Assembly (NCBI GenBank): GCA_030427405.1
Contig: JAUHXK010000002.1
Location: 326,967 to 390,966, forward strand
Origin: Alphaproteobacteria bacterium
Lineage (GTDB): Bacteria > Pseudomonadota > Alphaproteobacteria > Rhodobacterales > Rhodobacteraceae
Direction of reading: 5' to 3'
Length of the DNA stretch: 64,000 nucleotides
Below the pieces are notes generated by a model that made no database searches, was not told the origin of the DNA, and was given only the letters and a program-made list of their open reading frames with translations. How positions within the stretch are numbered: position 1 is the stretch's first letter; the number at the start of each line of letters is the position of its first letter. A program made the position numbers and the translations under genes. This document shows, piece after piece, positions 10,685-19,240 of the stretch.

Positions 10685-10824
10685 GTTCTCAGGGCGGGGC
10701 GAAATTCCCCACCGGCGGTATGCGGGCCCAGCCCCGCAAGCCCGCGAGCGGCCCCGTTGACCGGGGTGTCAGCAGATCTGGTGAGAGGCCAGAGCCGACG
10801 GTTACAGTCCGGATGAAAGAGAAC
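10685..10824 (+). promoter_or_regulatory. FMN riboswitch (RFN element)
   Basis: The conserved RFN blocks occur in order: TCAGGGCGGGGCGAAATTCC, ACCGGCGGTA, AGCCCGCGAGCG, GTCAGCAGATCTGGTGAGA, CCAGAGCCGACGGTTACAGT and CCGGATGAAAGAGAAC. The outer stem GTTCTC pairs with GAGAAC. It lies about 80 nt upstream of ribH, so FMN should turn that gene down. A GCAAACG/CGTTTGC hairpin just downstream is a possible expression platform. Confidence 0.96.
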
Positions 10825-10901
10825 GCGCAAACGGGCCGGTGACACGGCGCGTTTGCTCGTGATCGCCTTGGGTGACGTGTCTGCAACCTCAGGAGATCCA
10901 A

Positions 10902-11342
10902 ATGACACACACCCGCTACGCCTTCATCAAAGCCAACTGGCACTCCGATATCGTCGATCGCGCACTGGATGGGTTTCTCGAACGCATTCCCGCCGCACAG
11001 GTCGATATCTTCGACGCGCCCGGCGCGTTCGAAATGCCGCTGCTGGCGCGTGACCTGGCCAAAACCGGAAACTATGCCGCCATTGCCTGCGCGGCCTTTG
11101 TTGTCGATGGCGGCATCTACCGGCACGACTTCGTGGCGCAGGCCGTGGTCGACGGGCTGATGCGCGCCGGTCTTGATACCGGCGTTCCGGTGCTCTCGGT
11201 GTCACTGACACCGCATCAATACCAAGAGACCGAGCACCACAACGCCATCTACCGCACGCACTTCGTTCAAAAGGGTCGCGAGGCGGCACAGGCTGCGCTG
11301 CACATCACCGAAACCCGCGCCCAAGCCCTGAACGCGGCCTGA
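10902..11342 (+). CDS. ribH: 6,7-dimethyl-8-ribityllumazine synthase, RibH2 type
   Basis: The penultimate enzyme of riboflavin biosynthesis, 146 residues. RYAFIKANWHSDIVDRALDG followed by GAFEMPLLA and the HHNAIYRTHFVQKG end matches lumazine synthases of the RibH2 type, known from Brucella and Rhizobiales as decamers. AGGAG lies 6 nt before ATG 10902. It is alone behind the FMN riboswitch, not in a full rib operon, which suggests a separately controlled lumazine synthase besides another copy elsewhere in the genome. Confidence 0.9.
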   Translation: MTHTRYAFIKANWHSDIVDRALDGFLERIPAAQVDIFDAPGAFEMPLLARDLAKTGNYAAIACAAFVVDGGIYRHDFVAQAVVDGLMRAGLDTGVPVLSVSLTPHQYQETEHHNAIYRTHFVQKGREAAQAALHITETRAQALNAA

Positions 11343-11369
11343 TCTTCATCTTTTCTCAAATACTCAAAC

Positions 11370-11391
11370 GCGCCGCCGATCAGGCGGCGCG
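11370..11391. terminator. Stem-loop after ribH
   Basis: CGCGCCGCC-GATCA-GGCGGCGCG is a strong perfect hairpin between ribH and aroC. It lacks a T-run, so it may be a weak or Rho-assisted terminator. Confidence 0.55.
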
Positions 11392-11467
11392 CACCCACCA
11401 CAGCCGCAAATCCGCTTGAGGACAAGCCCCGCGCCCGCTAATCACAACCCGCAAAGGAGCATGCCCC

Positions 11468-12568
11468 ATGTCGATGAACAGCTTTGGACACCTCTTCCGC
11501 GTCACCACCTGGGGTGAAAGCCACGGGCCCGCACTGGGCGCCACGGTCGACGGCTGCCCGCCGGGCGTCACGATTGACGAGGCGATGATCCAGCACTGGC
11601 TGGACAAGCGCAAACCGGGGCAGAACAAATTTACCACCCAGCGGCGCGAACCCGATCAGGTCCGGATCATGTCCGGCGTTTTCGAAGGCCAGACCACGGG
11701 CACCCCGGTGCAGTTGATGATCGAGAACACCGACCAACGCTCGAAAGACTACGGTGATATCAAGGAAAAGTTCCGTCCGGGCCACGCCGATATCACCTAC
11801 TGGCAGAAATACGGCATCCGCGACTATCGCGGCGGCGGGCGCAGTTCCGCGCGTGAAACCGCGTCGCGCGTCGCGGCCGGCGGGCTGGCGCGGGAAGCAA
11901 TCAAGCAGATCGCTCCGAATGTACAGATCACCGGCTACATGACCCAGATCGGCCCGCATAAGATCGACCGTGCCAATTTCGACTGGTCGCAGATCGAACA
12001 GAACCCGTTCTGGACCCCCGATGCGCAAGCCGCCGGGGACTGGGCAGCTTATCTGGATGACCTGCGCAAATCCGGCAACTCGGTCGGCGCCGTGGTCGAG
12101 GTCGTCGCCCGCGGCGTTCCCGCCGGGCTCGGCGCGCCCGTATACGCCAAGTTAGACACTGATCTCGCCGCCGCGATGATGTCGATCAACGCCGTCAAGG
12201 GCGTTGAAATCGGCGAAGGCATGTCTGCCGCCGAACTGACTGGCGAGGCCAATGCCGACGAGATATTCATGGGTCAGAACGGCCCGCAATACAGCTCGAA
12301 CCACGCGGGCGGCATTCTGGGCGGCATCTCGACCGGGCAAGACATCGTCGTGCGGTTCGCGGTCAAACCAACCTCGTCGATCCTGACCACGCGCAAGACC
12401 ATCACCAAATCGGGCGAGGAAACCGAGATTATCACCAAGGGCCGCCACGACCCCTGCGTCGGCATCCGCGCCGTCCCCGTGGGCGAGGCGATGATGGCCT
12501 GCGTAGTCCTTGACCACCTGCTGCTGCACCGGGGCCAGATCGGCGAAAACCGTGGCCGGATTGGCTGA
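11468..12568 (+). CDS. aroC: Chorismate synthase
   Basis: Catalyses the last step of the shikimate pathway, from EPSP to chorismate, with reduced FMN. The 366-residue protein has the N-terminal motif [18 protein letters not shown], the signature [16 protein letters not shown] and the C-terminal [25 protein letters not shown] precedes ATG 11468. The end overlaps the next gene by 17 bp, which implies co-transcription. Confidence 0.97.
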   Translation: MSMNSFGHLFRVTTWGESHGPALGATVDGCPPGVTIDEAMIQHWLDKRKPGQNKFTTQRREPDQVRIMSGVFEGQTTGTPVQLMIENTDQRSKDYGDIKEKFRPGHADITYWQKYGIRDYRGGGRSSARETASRVAAGGLAREAIKQIAPNVQITGYMTQIGPHKIDRANFDWSQIEQNPFWTPDAQAAGDWAAYLDDLRKSGNSVGAVVEVVARGVPAGLGAPVYAKLDTDLAAAMMSINAVKGVEIGEGMSAAELTGEANADEIFMGQNGPQYSSNHAGGILGGISTGQDIVVRFAVKPTSSILTTRKTITKSGEETEIITKGRHDPCVGIRAVPVGEAMMACVVLDHLLLHRGQIGENRGRIG

Positions 12569-13214
12569 ACTGCGCAACCGCCTGCGCGCGGTTGTCCGTC
12601 AACGCATGATGACGGACCCGGCGCATGACCTGGCGCATCTGGACCGGGTCTGGGTAAACGCGCAGGCCATCGCAGATGACACTACCGATAGGCCCGTGCT
12701 GCTGGCCGCCTGTTACCTGCACGATCTTGTCAACCTGTCCAAGGACGATCCCGACCGCCATCTGGCGTCACGCAGATCCGCGGCGGAATCAGAGCCTATT
12801 CTGGGCGATCTGGGCTTTGGCAGCGACCAGCTCCGGGCTGTTCAGCATGCAATCGCGGCCCATAGCTTCTCGGCCAACATCCCGCCCGAAACGCCCGAGG
12901 CCCGCATTCTGCGGGATGCCGACCGGCTGGATGCGCTGGGCGCAATCGGCATTGCCCGAACCTTTTCGGTCTCGGGTGCGCTGGGCCGCGCACTTTACGA
13001 TCCGGCCGATCCCTTTGCGGCAAACCGGCCGCTGGACGATCTGCAATTCTCGCTCGACCATTGGAAGGTCAAGCTGCTGGGCCTGCCAGACGGCATGCTG
13101 ACCGAGACCGGAAGACAGCTCGCGCTGCAAAGGGCACGGCGCATGATCCGTTTTCTGAACGCCTTCGCAGATGAAATCGGCGTGTCCCTGCCGGAAAATT
13201 GGACAGAGGCCTGA
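12552..13214 (+). CDS. HD-domain phosphohydrolase
   Basis: A 220-residue metal-dependent HD hydrolase. The ligand pattern is visible as [18 protein letters not shown] (the HD pair) and [16 protein letters not shown]. This arrangement resembles the YedJ-like group of small HD proteins, whose substrates are not established. The GTG start at 12552 inside the aroC end gives [14 protein letters not shown] 12561 is an alternative. Located between aroC and a transporter, it gives no pathway clue. Confidence 0.8.
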   Translation: MAGLAELRNRLRAVVRQRMMTDPAHDLAHLDRVWVNAQAIADDTTDRPVLLAACYLHDLVNLSKDDPDRHLASRRSAAESEPILGDLGFGSDQLRAVQHAIAAHSFSANIPPETPEARILRDADRLDALGAIGIARTFSVSGALGRALYDPADPFAANRPLDDLQFSLDHWKVKLLGLPDGMLTETGRQLALQRARRMIRFLNAFADEIGVSLPENWTEA

Positions 13215-13268
13215 ACCAGCCACGAACGGTCATTGATCTTTCGCCGGTAAAAGCGCAGGGTCGCGCCG

Positions 13269-14204
13269 ATGGCAAAATCCTTAACATCGCATCGACCTGT
13301 CCTTGCCGTGCTGCTTAAGCTGTGCGCCGTATTCCTGTTCACGGCCATGGCTGCGCTGGTCAAGGCGCTGTCTGACGATTTCCCGCCCGGAGAGCTGGTC
13401 TTTTTCCGGTCGCTGTTCGCCATACCGGTTATCGTGATCTGGCTGATATCGCGCGGAGAACTGGCGCATATGTTCGTGGTCAAAAAGCCCATCGGACATT
13501 TCTGGAGAGGCGTTCTGGGGACCAGCGCGATGGCGCTGACCTTTACCGGCCTCAGCATGCTGCCCCTGCCTGAGGTCACCGCAATCGGGTATGCGACACC
13601 AATTTTCACACTGATCCTCGCGGCGCTGATGCTGGGCGAAAAGATACGCATGATCCGCATCGGCGCGGTCGCGCTGGGGCTGCTGGGTGTCGTGATCATG
13701 ATCTGGCCACGGCTGGGCAGCAGCCAGATGGAGCTGACCGCCACCATTGGCGCGCTGTGCATTCTGGCCGCAACCGTCGCCCGTGGTTTTGTGCAGATTC
13801 ACATCCGCCAGCTTGTTCAGGTCGACCATCCGGCGGCCATCGTTTTCTATTTCTCGCTGACCGCAACGCTGCTTTCGGCGCTGACGGTCTTTTGGGGCTG
13901 GAAACTGCCAAGCTGGGACCAGGCCGCTATTCTGGTGGCGACGGGTGTTACCGGCGGGGTAGCCCAGATCCTGGTGACGTCATCCTATCGGTTCGGACAG
14001 GCCTCGATGCTGGCGCCCTACGATTACACCAGCATGCTGTTTGCCGTGGTCATTGGCTATTTCTGGTTCGACGAGCTGCCGACGCTTGCCATTCTGATCG
14101 GGGCCACATTGGTGATCGCGGGCAATGTCGTCGTGATCTGGCGGGAACATCAGCTTGGCCTTGAACGCGGCAAGGCCAGGGCCGTCACCGACCCCAAAGC
14201 CTGA
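13269..14204 (+). CDS. EamA/DMT-family membrane transporter
   Basis: A 311-residue protein with about 10 hydrophobic helices in two homologous EamA halves. The first half includes FTAMAALVKAL and FPPGELVFFRSLFAIPVIV. The second ends with FDELPTLAILIGATLVIAGN. Members export amino acids, nucleotide sugars or other metabolites across the inner membrane; no substrate can be assigned. It starts 54 bp after the HD gene. Confidence 0.88.
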   Translation: MAKSLTSHRPVLAVLLKLCAVFLFTAMAALVKALSDDFPPGELVFFRSLFAIPVIVIWLISRGELAHMFVVKKPIGHFWRGVLGTSAMALTFTGLSMLPLPEVTAIGYATPIFTLILAALMLGEKIRMIRIGAVALGLLGVVIMIWPRLGSSQMELTATIGALCILAATVARGFVQIHIRQLVQVDHPAAIVFYFSLTATLLSALTVFWGWKLPSWDQAAILVATGVTGGVAQILVTSSYRFGQASMLAPYDYTSMLFAVVIGYFWFDELPTLAILIGATLVIAGNVVVIWREHQLGLERGKARAVTDPKA

Positions 14205-14261
14205 CCTTTACCTTTTGCGATCTTCGCATAGGTTGGGCCGTACAAACACAGAGGGTTCCCC

Positions 14262-14861
14262 ATGAGCGACGCGCAGGATCACAAGGACAAGATGCAACAG
14301 GTGCAGGCCGCACACCGCAAGAAAGTGTCCGAGGCCTCCGATCCGGGGCGCGGCCTGGTTTTGATCAACACCGGTAAGGGCAAGGGCAAGTCCTCGGCCG
14401 CGTTTGGTGTGGTGATCCGGGCGCTGGGCTGGGGCCAGAAGGTTGCCATTGTTCAGTTCATCAAGGGCAAGTGGAAAACCGGCGAGCGGCGGTTTTTCGA
14501 GGATCGCGACCTGGTGACATGGCACACGATGGGCGAGGGTTTCACCTGGGACACGCAGGATCGCGACCGCGATATCGCTGCGGCGACCGCCGCCTTTGGA
14601 AAGGCCTGTGACCTGATGCGCAGCGGAGATTACGACCTGGTTGTGCTGGACGAAATCAATATCGCCCTGCGCTATGAATACCTGTCCGTTGATGCGGTGA
14701 TCGACGGCCTGAAAGCGCGATCAGACAAGACCAGCGCCTTTCTGACAGGGCGCGATGCGCCGCAGGCGCTGCGCGACTATGCCGATTTGGTCACCGAAAT
14801 GACCGAGGAAAAGCATCCCTTCCAGGCTGGCATCAAGGCCCAGCGCGGCGTGGATTTCTGA
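14262..14861 (+). CDS. cobO: Cob(I)yrinic acid a,c-diamide adenosyltransferase
   Basis: A 199-residue CobA/BtuR/CobO-type corrinoid adenosyltransferase that attaches the 5'-deoxyadenosyl ligand to cobalt using ATP. The P-loop reads NTGKGKGKSSAAFG; GWGQKVAIVQFIKG, DLVVLDEINIALRYEYL and the C-terminal HPFQAGIKAQRGVDF are family signatures. A short spacer with a hairpin follows. No other cobalamin genes are in the window. Confidence 0.95.
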   Translation: MSDAQDHKDKMQQVQAAHRKKVSEASDPGRGLVLINTGKGKGKSSAAFGVVIRALGWGQKVAIVQFIKGKWKTGERRFFEDRDLVTWHTMGEGFTWDTQDRDRDIAAATAAFGKACDLMRSGDYDLVVLDEINIALRYEYLSVDAVIDGLKARSDKTSAFLTGRDAPQALRDYADLVTEMTEEKHPFQAGIKAQRGVDF

Positions 14862-14870
14862 GCCAGAAAA

Positions 14871-14904
14871 AAAAGAGGGCGCCGTTTTTCGGCGCTTACT
14901 CTTT
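14871..14904. terminator. Bidirectional terminator after cobO
   Basis: The sequence AAAGAG-GGCGCCG-TTTTT-CGGCGC-TTACTCTTT forms a long stem with A- and T-rich flanks. It lies between cobO and the end of the convergent small gene, whose stop codon lies within the right arm. Confidence 0.75.
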
Positions 14905-15126
14905 CGTAGTGCGGGGTCTGTCGAACAGGGTTTCGAAAACATAGCGGACCGACCGCCTGCGATTGGCGTCGCGGGCATCCGGCGCGTCGGGCGATCCTGC
15001 GCGATCCTTGAATTGTGCCTGCTGGCTCTGTTCGACATAGGCGGAAAAATCATCGTCGCAGCAAGAACATCCACATGCCGTCGCCGCGTCATGCCTTGCG
15101 ATGATTTCGTCAAAAGAGTCCTTCAT
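14896..15126 (-). CDS. Small cysteine-containing protein, unknown function
   Basis: A 76-residue candidate gene starting MKDSFDEIIARHD, with a GGGGAAGGG-type ribosome-binding site about 8 nt upstream of ATG 15126. It contains a compact CGCSCC motif followed by acidic residues (CCDDDFS), which might bind a metal, and a basic C-terminus. I do not recognise a family. It ends inside the terminator shared with cobO. Confidence 0.5.
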   Translation of the reverse strand: MKDSFDEIIARHDAATACGCSCCDDDFSAYVEQSQQAQFKDRAGSPDAPDARDANRRRSVRYVFETLFDRPRTTKE

Positions 15127-15340
15127 GTCCGGCCCTTCCCCCGCCACTGTATTCGTTTCCGAGGCGGCGGCGCGCTCTCACTTTATCATGCGCTAAGCCC
15201 ACTAGGCCACCTCGAAACTCTGGGCTTGATGTCATCGCATCTAGCGTTGCCCTTTTCTGATTGTTTTTATCAGATTAATCAAGCGAAAACTCACGAGGGT
15301 ACGAAATCGGAGTCTACCATTGCATTTATCAGGCTCTAAC

Positions 15341-15376
15341 AAGGGCAAATGGCAGTCATCGCCGCAGTTTGCCCTT
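15341..15376. other. Stem-loop downstream of the small membrane protein gene
   Basis: AAGGGCAAA and TTTGCCCTT form a perfect 9-bp inverted repeat with an 18-nt loop just beyond the end of the leftward gene at 15394-15759. There is no T-run. The AT-rich stretch 15240-15330 next to it holds a second short hairpin (TCTGAT/ATCAGA) and no supported gene. Confidence 0.45.
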
Positions 15377-15393
15377 GCAGGTAACCGCACCGA

Positions 15394-15759
15394 TCAGGCC
15401 GTGGCAGCCTGCTCCGGTGCGCTCAGCGAGATCACGGCGACGACCGCGGCCCCGTTCAGCCAATAGAACAGCGCATCAATCCCGGTGAACCCAAAAATGC
15501 CGGGCGCGAACAGGAAGGTGATGCCGACCAGCAGGTCAACGGCCAGGTGAAACCTGTAGGGCAGAACGCGCCAGATGCCGAGGTGATGATCAGTCAGCAC
15601 CGTCAGCACAAAGGCCGCGACACCTGTGACCACCGACAACCACAACGCCATGGCACCGGACTGCCCAAGGCCCAGAACGAAGGGCAGCACCACAAGCGCG
15701 ATTGCGACAGGGTAATCGAGATAGGCATGAACGGTTCGGGTAACGAAACGCAGGGACAT
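15394..15759 (-). CDS. Small integral membrane protein, unknown function
   Basis: A 121-residue protein with four predicted membrane helices: YPVAIALVVLPFVLGL, ALWLSVVTGVAAFVLTVLT, HLAVDLLVGITFLFAPGIF and ALFYWLNGAAVVAVISL. AAGGAAAA precedes ATG 15759; the frame is open further upstream into the next gene's end, but that part is out of character. I recognise no family with known function. It lies 110 bp downstream of an AraC-type regulator in the same direction and may be co-transcribed or controlled by it. Confidence 0.7.
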   Translation of the reverse strand: MSLRFVTRTVHAYLDYPVAIALVVLPFVLGLGQSGAMALWLSVVTGVAAFVLTVLTDHHLGIWRVLPYRFHLAVDLLVGITFLFAPGIFGFTGIDALFYWLNGAAVVAVISLSAPEQAATA

Positions 15760-15869
15760 TTGATTTTCCTTTCCTTGATCAGAGATACCCAAGGATAAGA
15801 AGCGCCACCCGAACGTAGCAGCCCAGTTCGTCTTGAAAAACTTGCAGATCGTTCGAAGGTTTCGGCGGG

Positions 15870-16820
15870 TCAGTGCATCGCCCGATAGGCGGCGGGGGAC
15901 ATGCCAAGCTGTTTCTTGAAAACACGCGAAAATGCCGCCTCTGAGGCATAGCCGACCTCGGCCGCGGCATCGGCGACGTTCCACCGGCTTTCAGTCAACC
16001 CATGGCAGGCGATCTGCATCCGCCAATCGGTCAGGTATTGCATCGGGGTTGTCCCCATCTTCTCGGCGAAAAGCTGGGCAAAGGCCGTGCGCGACATGGC
16101 GGCTTCGCGCGCCAGTCGCGCAACGCTCCAATCCTGGGCCGGTGACTGGTGAAACGCCGTCAAAGCGCGCGAGATGCGCTGATCCGCAAAACCGGCAAGC
16201 GACGCTTCGTCGGGGCTTTGATGTTCCAGATAGGCGCGAATTGCCTGGGCAAACAGAACTTCGGACAACTTCAACGCAATCAAATCCCCGCCGATCCGCG
16301 CGCCGCCCATTTCGGATCCGATCATGCGCAGGGTTGCCTCGATCCAGGTTCCGGCCTCTTCGCCATAATTCTGGATCAGGATATAGGGTGGCAAGCGGTC
16401 GATCAGCATATGCCCGGTGCCGCCGCGCCCGGCCGGACCGGTAAACGAGAAATGGCCGCAGATCAGTTGCGTGTCGCGGTCATCGTCCGCGCCGCCATAG
16501 ACCAGGACACCGTCACCCTTGTACCCTGCGCGTTCAAGCACTTGCTCAAGCGGCAGCGCGTCGGTTGGCCTGACCTCGTTGCACAGCAATGCATGGGGCG
16601 CACCATGCGGGATCAGGATCAGGTCACCCTGTTTCAGGCGCAGGGTCTCGCCGGTTGTTGGGACATGCACTTTCACCTCGCCCCGCTGGACGAAATGAAA
16701 CCGGGCCACGTTTTCGAACCCCGGCACCTGAACCCCGAACGGAGGCGTGAAGGATGTGCGAAAATAAAACGTGCCCCGCAGGGACAGACGCGTAAGGATA
16801 TCGCTGAGAAGGTCCAACAT
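15870..16820 (-). CDS. AraC-family transcriptional regulator with N-terminal cupin domain
   Basis: A 316-residue regulator. Residues about 1-190 form a cupin-type sensor (PFGVQVPGF, VQRGEVKVHV, LKQGDLILIPHGAPHAL). The last 100 residues are the double helix-turn-helix AraC domain (MSRTAFAQLFAEKMGTTPMQ and VGYASEAAFSRVFKKQLGMS). The ligand is unknown. The probable target is the small membrane protein gene downstream, by position only. Confidence 0.9.
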   Translation of the reverse strand: MLDLLSDILTRLSLRGTFYFRTSFTPPFGVQVPGFENVARFHFVQRGEVKVHVPTTGETLRLKQGDLILIPHGAPHALLCNEVRPTDALPLEQVLERAGYKGDGVLVYGGADDDRDTQLICGHFSFTGPAGRGGTGHMLIDRLPPYILIQNYGEEAGTWIEATLRMIGSEMGGARIGGDLIALKLSEVLFAQAIRAYLEHQSPDEASLAGFADQRISRALTAFHQSPAQDWSVARLAREAAMSRTAFAQLFAEKMGTTPMQYLTDWRMQIACHGLTESRWNVADAAAEVGYASEAAFSRVFKKQLGMSPAAYRAMH

Positions 16821-16892
16821 CCCTCAAGGATACGCCATGCGCGCCCCGCGTCCATGGCTGCGGACGATCTGCAAAGGAAATTGCACGACCTG

Positions 16893-16922
16893 CAACAAAA
16901 AACCCCCGCATGGGCGGGGGTT
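16893..16922 (-). terminator. Terminator of ilvE
   Basis: On the minus strand AACCCCCGCCCATGCGGGGG is followed by TTTTTTG, a standard Rho-independent terminator 15 bp after the ilvE stop codon. Confidence 0.9.
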
Positions 16923-16936
16923 CAGGAAATGTCAGA

Positions 16937-17803
16937 TCAGGCGCGGACCAGCTTTTCGTAGTCTTCGGCGATCTCGCGGGTCAGCGCGCCCACCTCGAAC
17001 GTATAGTCGCCGATCTGGCCCACCGGCGTAACCTCGGCGGCGGTGCCCGTCAGCCAGCACTGCTGGAAACCGGCCATTTCTTCGGGTTGGATATGCCGTT
17101 CATGCACCGTGATGCCCTTGTCCTTAAGCATCTGGACGACTGTCTGGCGCGTGATCCCGTTCAGGAAACAGTCAGGCAGGGGTGTATGAACCTCGCCGTC
17201 CTTGACGAAGAACACGTTGGCGCCGGTGGCTTCGGCGACAAAGCCGCGATAGTCCATGAACAGGGCGTCCGAACATCCCTTGGCCTCGGCCTTGTGCTTT
17301 GAGATGGTGCAGATCATATACAGCCCCGCCGCCTTGGCATGCACCGGAATGGTTTCCGGGCTGGGGCGTTTCCATTCTGCGATGTCCAGCTTGGCACCCT
17401 GCATCTTGGCATCCCCGTAATAGGCGCCCCACGGCCAGACCGCGACAGCCATGCGGACAGGGTTCTTGGCAGATGCCACGCCCATATCCTCGCCCGACCC
17501 GCGCCAGACCAAAACGCGGACATAGGCATCCTGCAGGCCGCTGGCCTTCAGCGCCTCGTCCTTGGCGGCTTCGATCTGGTCAATCGAATAGGACATGGGC
17601 ATGTCCAGCGCCTCGGCCGATTTGACCAGCCGTTCGGAATGTTCGCGGCTCTTGAAGATCTTGCCGTTATAGGCACGCTCGCCCTCGAATACCGAACTGG
17701 CATAGTGCATGGCATGGGTCAGAATGTGAACATTGGCCTCGCGCCAGGGCACCAGCTTGCCATCCAACCAGATGACACCATCACGATCATCATACCCCGC
17801 CAT
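16937..17803 (-). CDS. ilvE: Branched-chain amino acid aminotransferase
   Basis: A PLP-dependent class IV aminotransferase of 288 residues that makes and degrades leucine, isoleucine and valine. Motifs are HYASSVFEGERAYNG near the N-terminus, the lysine-bearing block ISKHKAEAKGCSDAL, and VAEATGANVFFVKDGEVHTP. GGAGG precedes ATG 17803. It has its own terminator and is divergent from petP, with about 157 bp between for both promoters. Confidence 0.94.
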   Translation of the reverse strand: MAGYDDRDGVIWLDGKLVPWREANVHILTHAMHYASSVFEGERAYNGKIFKSREHSERLVKSAEALDMPMSYSIDQIEAAKDEALKASGLQDAYVRVLVWRGSGEDMGVASAKNPVRMAVAVWPWGAYYGDAKMQGAKLDIAEWKRPSPETIPVHAKAAGLYMICTISKHKAEAKGCSDALFMDYRGFVAEATGANVFFVKDGEVHTPLPDCFLNGITRQTVVQMLKDKGITVHERHIQPEEMAGFQQCWLTGTAAEVTPVGQIGDYTFEVGALTREIAEDYEKLVRA

Positions 17804-17960
17804 GCGAACCTCCTGAACCGGGTTAGTTTTTCAAATATTGCGCCACTTAGGTCCGGTGTGGACACATTGTTGCGCAAAAACTGCGATTCGATACTCCTCC
17901 GCACTTGGAATGTCAATAACGCTGACATAAAGTCGACCAAAGTAACGCATGAGGCCTGAA

Positions 17961-18473
17961 ATGTCGGAAATCCGTCCTGCGCCGGTCTTTGATGGCGAAA
18001 GCCTGTTGTTCCTGACCGACGAACAACTGCGCAAGGGCATCGAGGCCATGTTCTTTGCCTATCGCGGGTTTACCGCCGATCCCGACCGCATTCTGTCCCA
18101 GATGGCCTATGGGCGGGCGCATCACCGGGCCATTCACTTTATCAATCGGGCGCCCGGGACGACGGTGAACAACCTGCTGGCCATCCTGGGCGTGACCAAG
18201 CAATCGCTGAACCGGGTGCTGCGCACCCTGATCGCGGACGGGCTGGTCGAAAGCCGGGTCGGGACTGTCGACAAGCGCGAGCGCCATCTGTTCCTGACCG
18301 AAAAAGGCAATCTGCTCGAGGCGCGGCTATCGGATGCGCAGCGCGAACGCATGCGCGCGGCATACAAGGATGCAGGCCCCGAGGCCGTGGCCGGGTTTCG
18401 CAAAGTTCTTGAAGCAATGATGGATGCTGATATGCGTCGGGCCTACACGAAGTTGCGGGACACGACCTCATGA
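17961..18473 (+). CDS. petP: MarR-family regulator PetP
   Basis: A 170-residue winged-helix MarR-type protein: NNLLAILGVTKQSLNRVLRT is the recognition helix region and GLVESRVGTVDKRERHLFLT the wing. It overlaps a response regulator gene by 4 bp. The pair matches petP-petR of Rhodobacter capsulatus, where PetR is needed for petABC expression. ATG 17961 is preferred to 17949 because GAGG is correctly spaced before it. Confidence 0.85.
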   Translation: MSEIRPAPVFDGESLLFLTDEQLRKGIEAMFFAYRGFTADPDRILSQMAYGRAHHRAIHFINRAPGTTVNNLLAILGVTKQSLNRVLRTLIADGLVESRVGTVDKRERHLFLTEKGNLLEARLSDAQRERMRAAYKDAGPEAVAGFRKVLEAMMDADMRRAYTKLRDTTS

Positions 18474-19171
18474 ACGAAATGGACGCCCACCTGCTGATCG
18501 TCGACGATGACGAGCGCATTCGTGATCTTCTCAAGAAATTCCTGATGCGCAGCGGCTTTCTGGTCACCGCGGCCCGCGATGCGGCCCATGCCCGCAGGGT
18601 CCTGTCAGGGCTGGATTTCGATCTGATCGTGCTGGATGTCATGATGCCGGGCGAAGATGGCGTCAGCCTGACGCGCGCGCTGCGCGAAACCCACGCGACA
18701 CCGATACTTCTTTTGACGGCGCGGGGCGAAACCGAGCACCGCATCGCCGGGCTTGAGGCCGGGGCCGATGATTACCTGGCCAAGCCGTTCGAGCCCAAGG
18801 AACTGTTGTTGCGGATCAACGCGATTTTGCGGCGCATGCCCGATACGCCCTTGCAGGACGTGATCGCCAAGGTCCTGCACCTGGGGCCGATCCGGTATGA
18901 CATTGAGCGTGGCGAGATGTGGCAAGGCGAAAGCCCGGTTCGGCTGACCGCGACGGAAAGCCAGTTGATGAAGATTTTCTCGGCCCAGCCCGGCGAGCCG
19001 ATCACCCGCGCAAAGCTGGTCGAGGATCTGGGCCGGGACAAGGGTCAGGCCCAGGAACGCGCCGTTGACGTTCAGATCACGCGGTTGCGGCGAAAGATCG
19101 AACAGGATCCGAAACAGCCACGCTATCTGCAGACGGTGCGCGGCGCAGGCTATATGCTGGCGCCGGACTGA
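18470..19171 (+). CDS. petR: Two-component response regulator PetR (OmpR family)
   Basis: A 233-residue regulator with an N-terminal receiver domain: acidic DDD at 12-14, phosphorylatable Asp56 in IVLDVMMPGEDG, and Lys in YLAKPFEPKELL. The C-terminal winged-helix domain ends VDVQITRLRRKIEQDP and VRGAGYMLAPD. No histidine kinase gene is adjacent, as in R. capsulatus. It is coupled to petP by an ATGA overlap. The expected targets, petABC, lie about 9 kb upstream in this window. Confidence 0.9.
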   Translation: MNEMDAHLLIVDDDERIRDLLKKFLMRSGFLVTAARDAAHARRVLSGLDFDLIVLDVMMPGEDGVSLTRALRETHATPILLLTARGETEHRIAGLEAGADDYLAKPFEPKELLLRINAILRRMPDTPLQDVIAKVLHLGPIRYDIERGEMWQGESPVRLTATESQLMKIFSAQPGEPITRAKLVEDLGRDKGQAQERAVDVQITRLRRKIEQDPKQPRYLQTVRGAGYMLAPD

Positions 19172-19175
19172 CAGG

Positions 19176-19197
19176 GCCGCTGCGCGGCGTTTTTTTG
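19176..19197 (+). terminator. Terminator of petP-petR
   Basis: GCCGC-TGC-GCGGC followed by GTTTTTTT, right after the petR stop codon. Confidence 0.85.
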
Positions 19198-19208
19198 CCT
19201 TCGGCGAG

Positions 19209-19227
19209 GATATTTCTGGCCAGATGA
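19209..19227. repeat. Dispersed intergenic repeat, copy 2
   Basis: GATATTTCTGGCCAGATGA, the exact reverse complement of the copy at 6191-6209. It sits between the petR terminator and the ribosome-binding site of the next gene. Confidence 0.7.
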
Positions 19228-19240
19228 ACAAGGGACCCTC

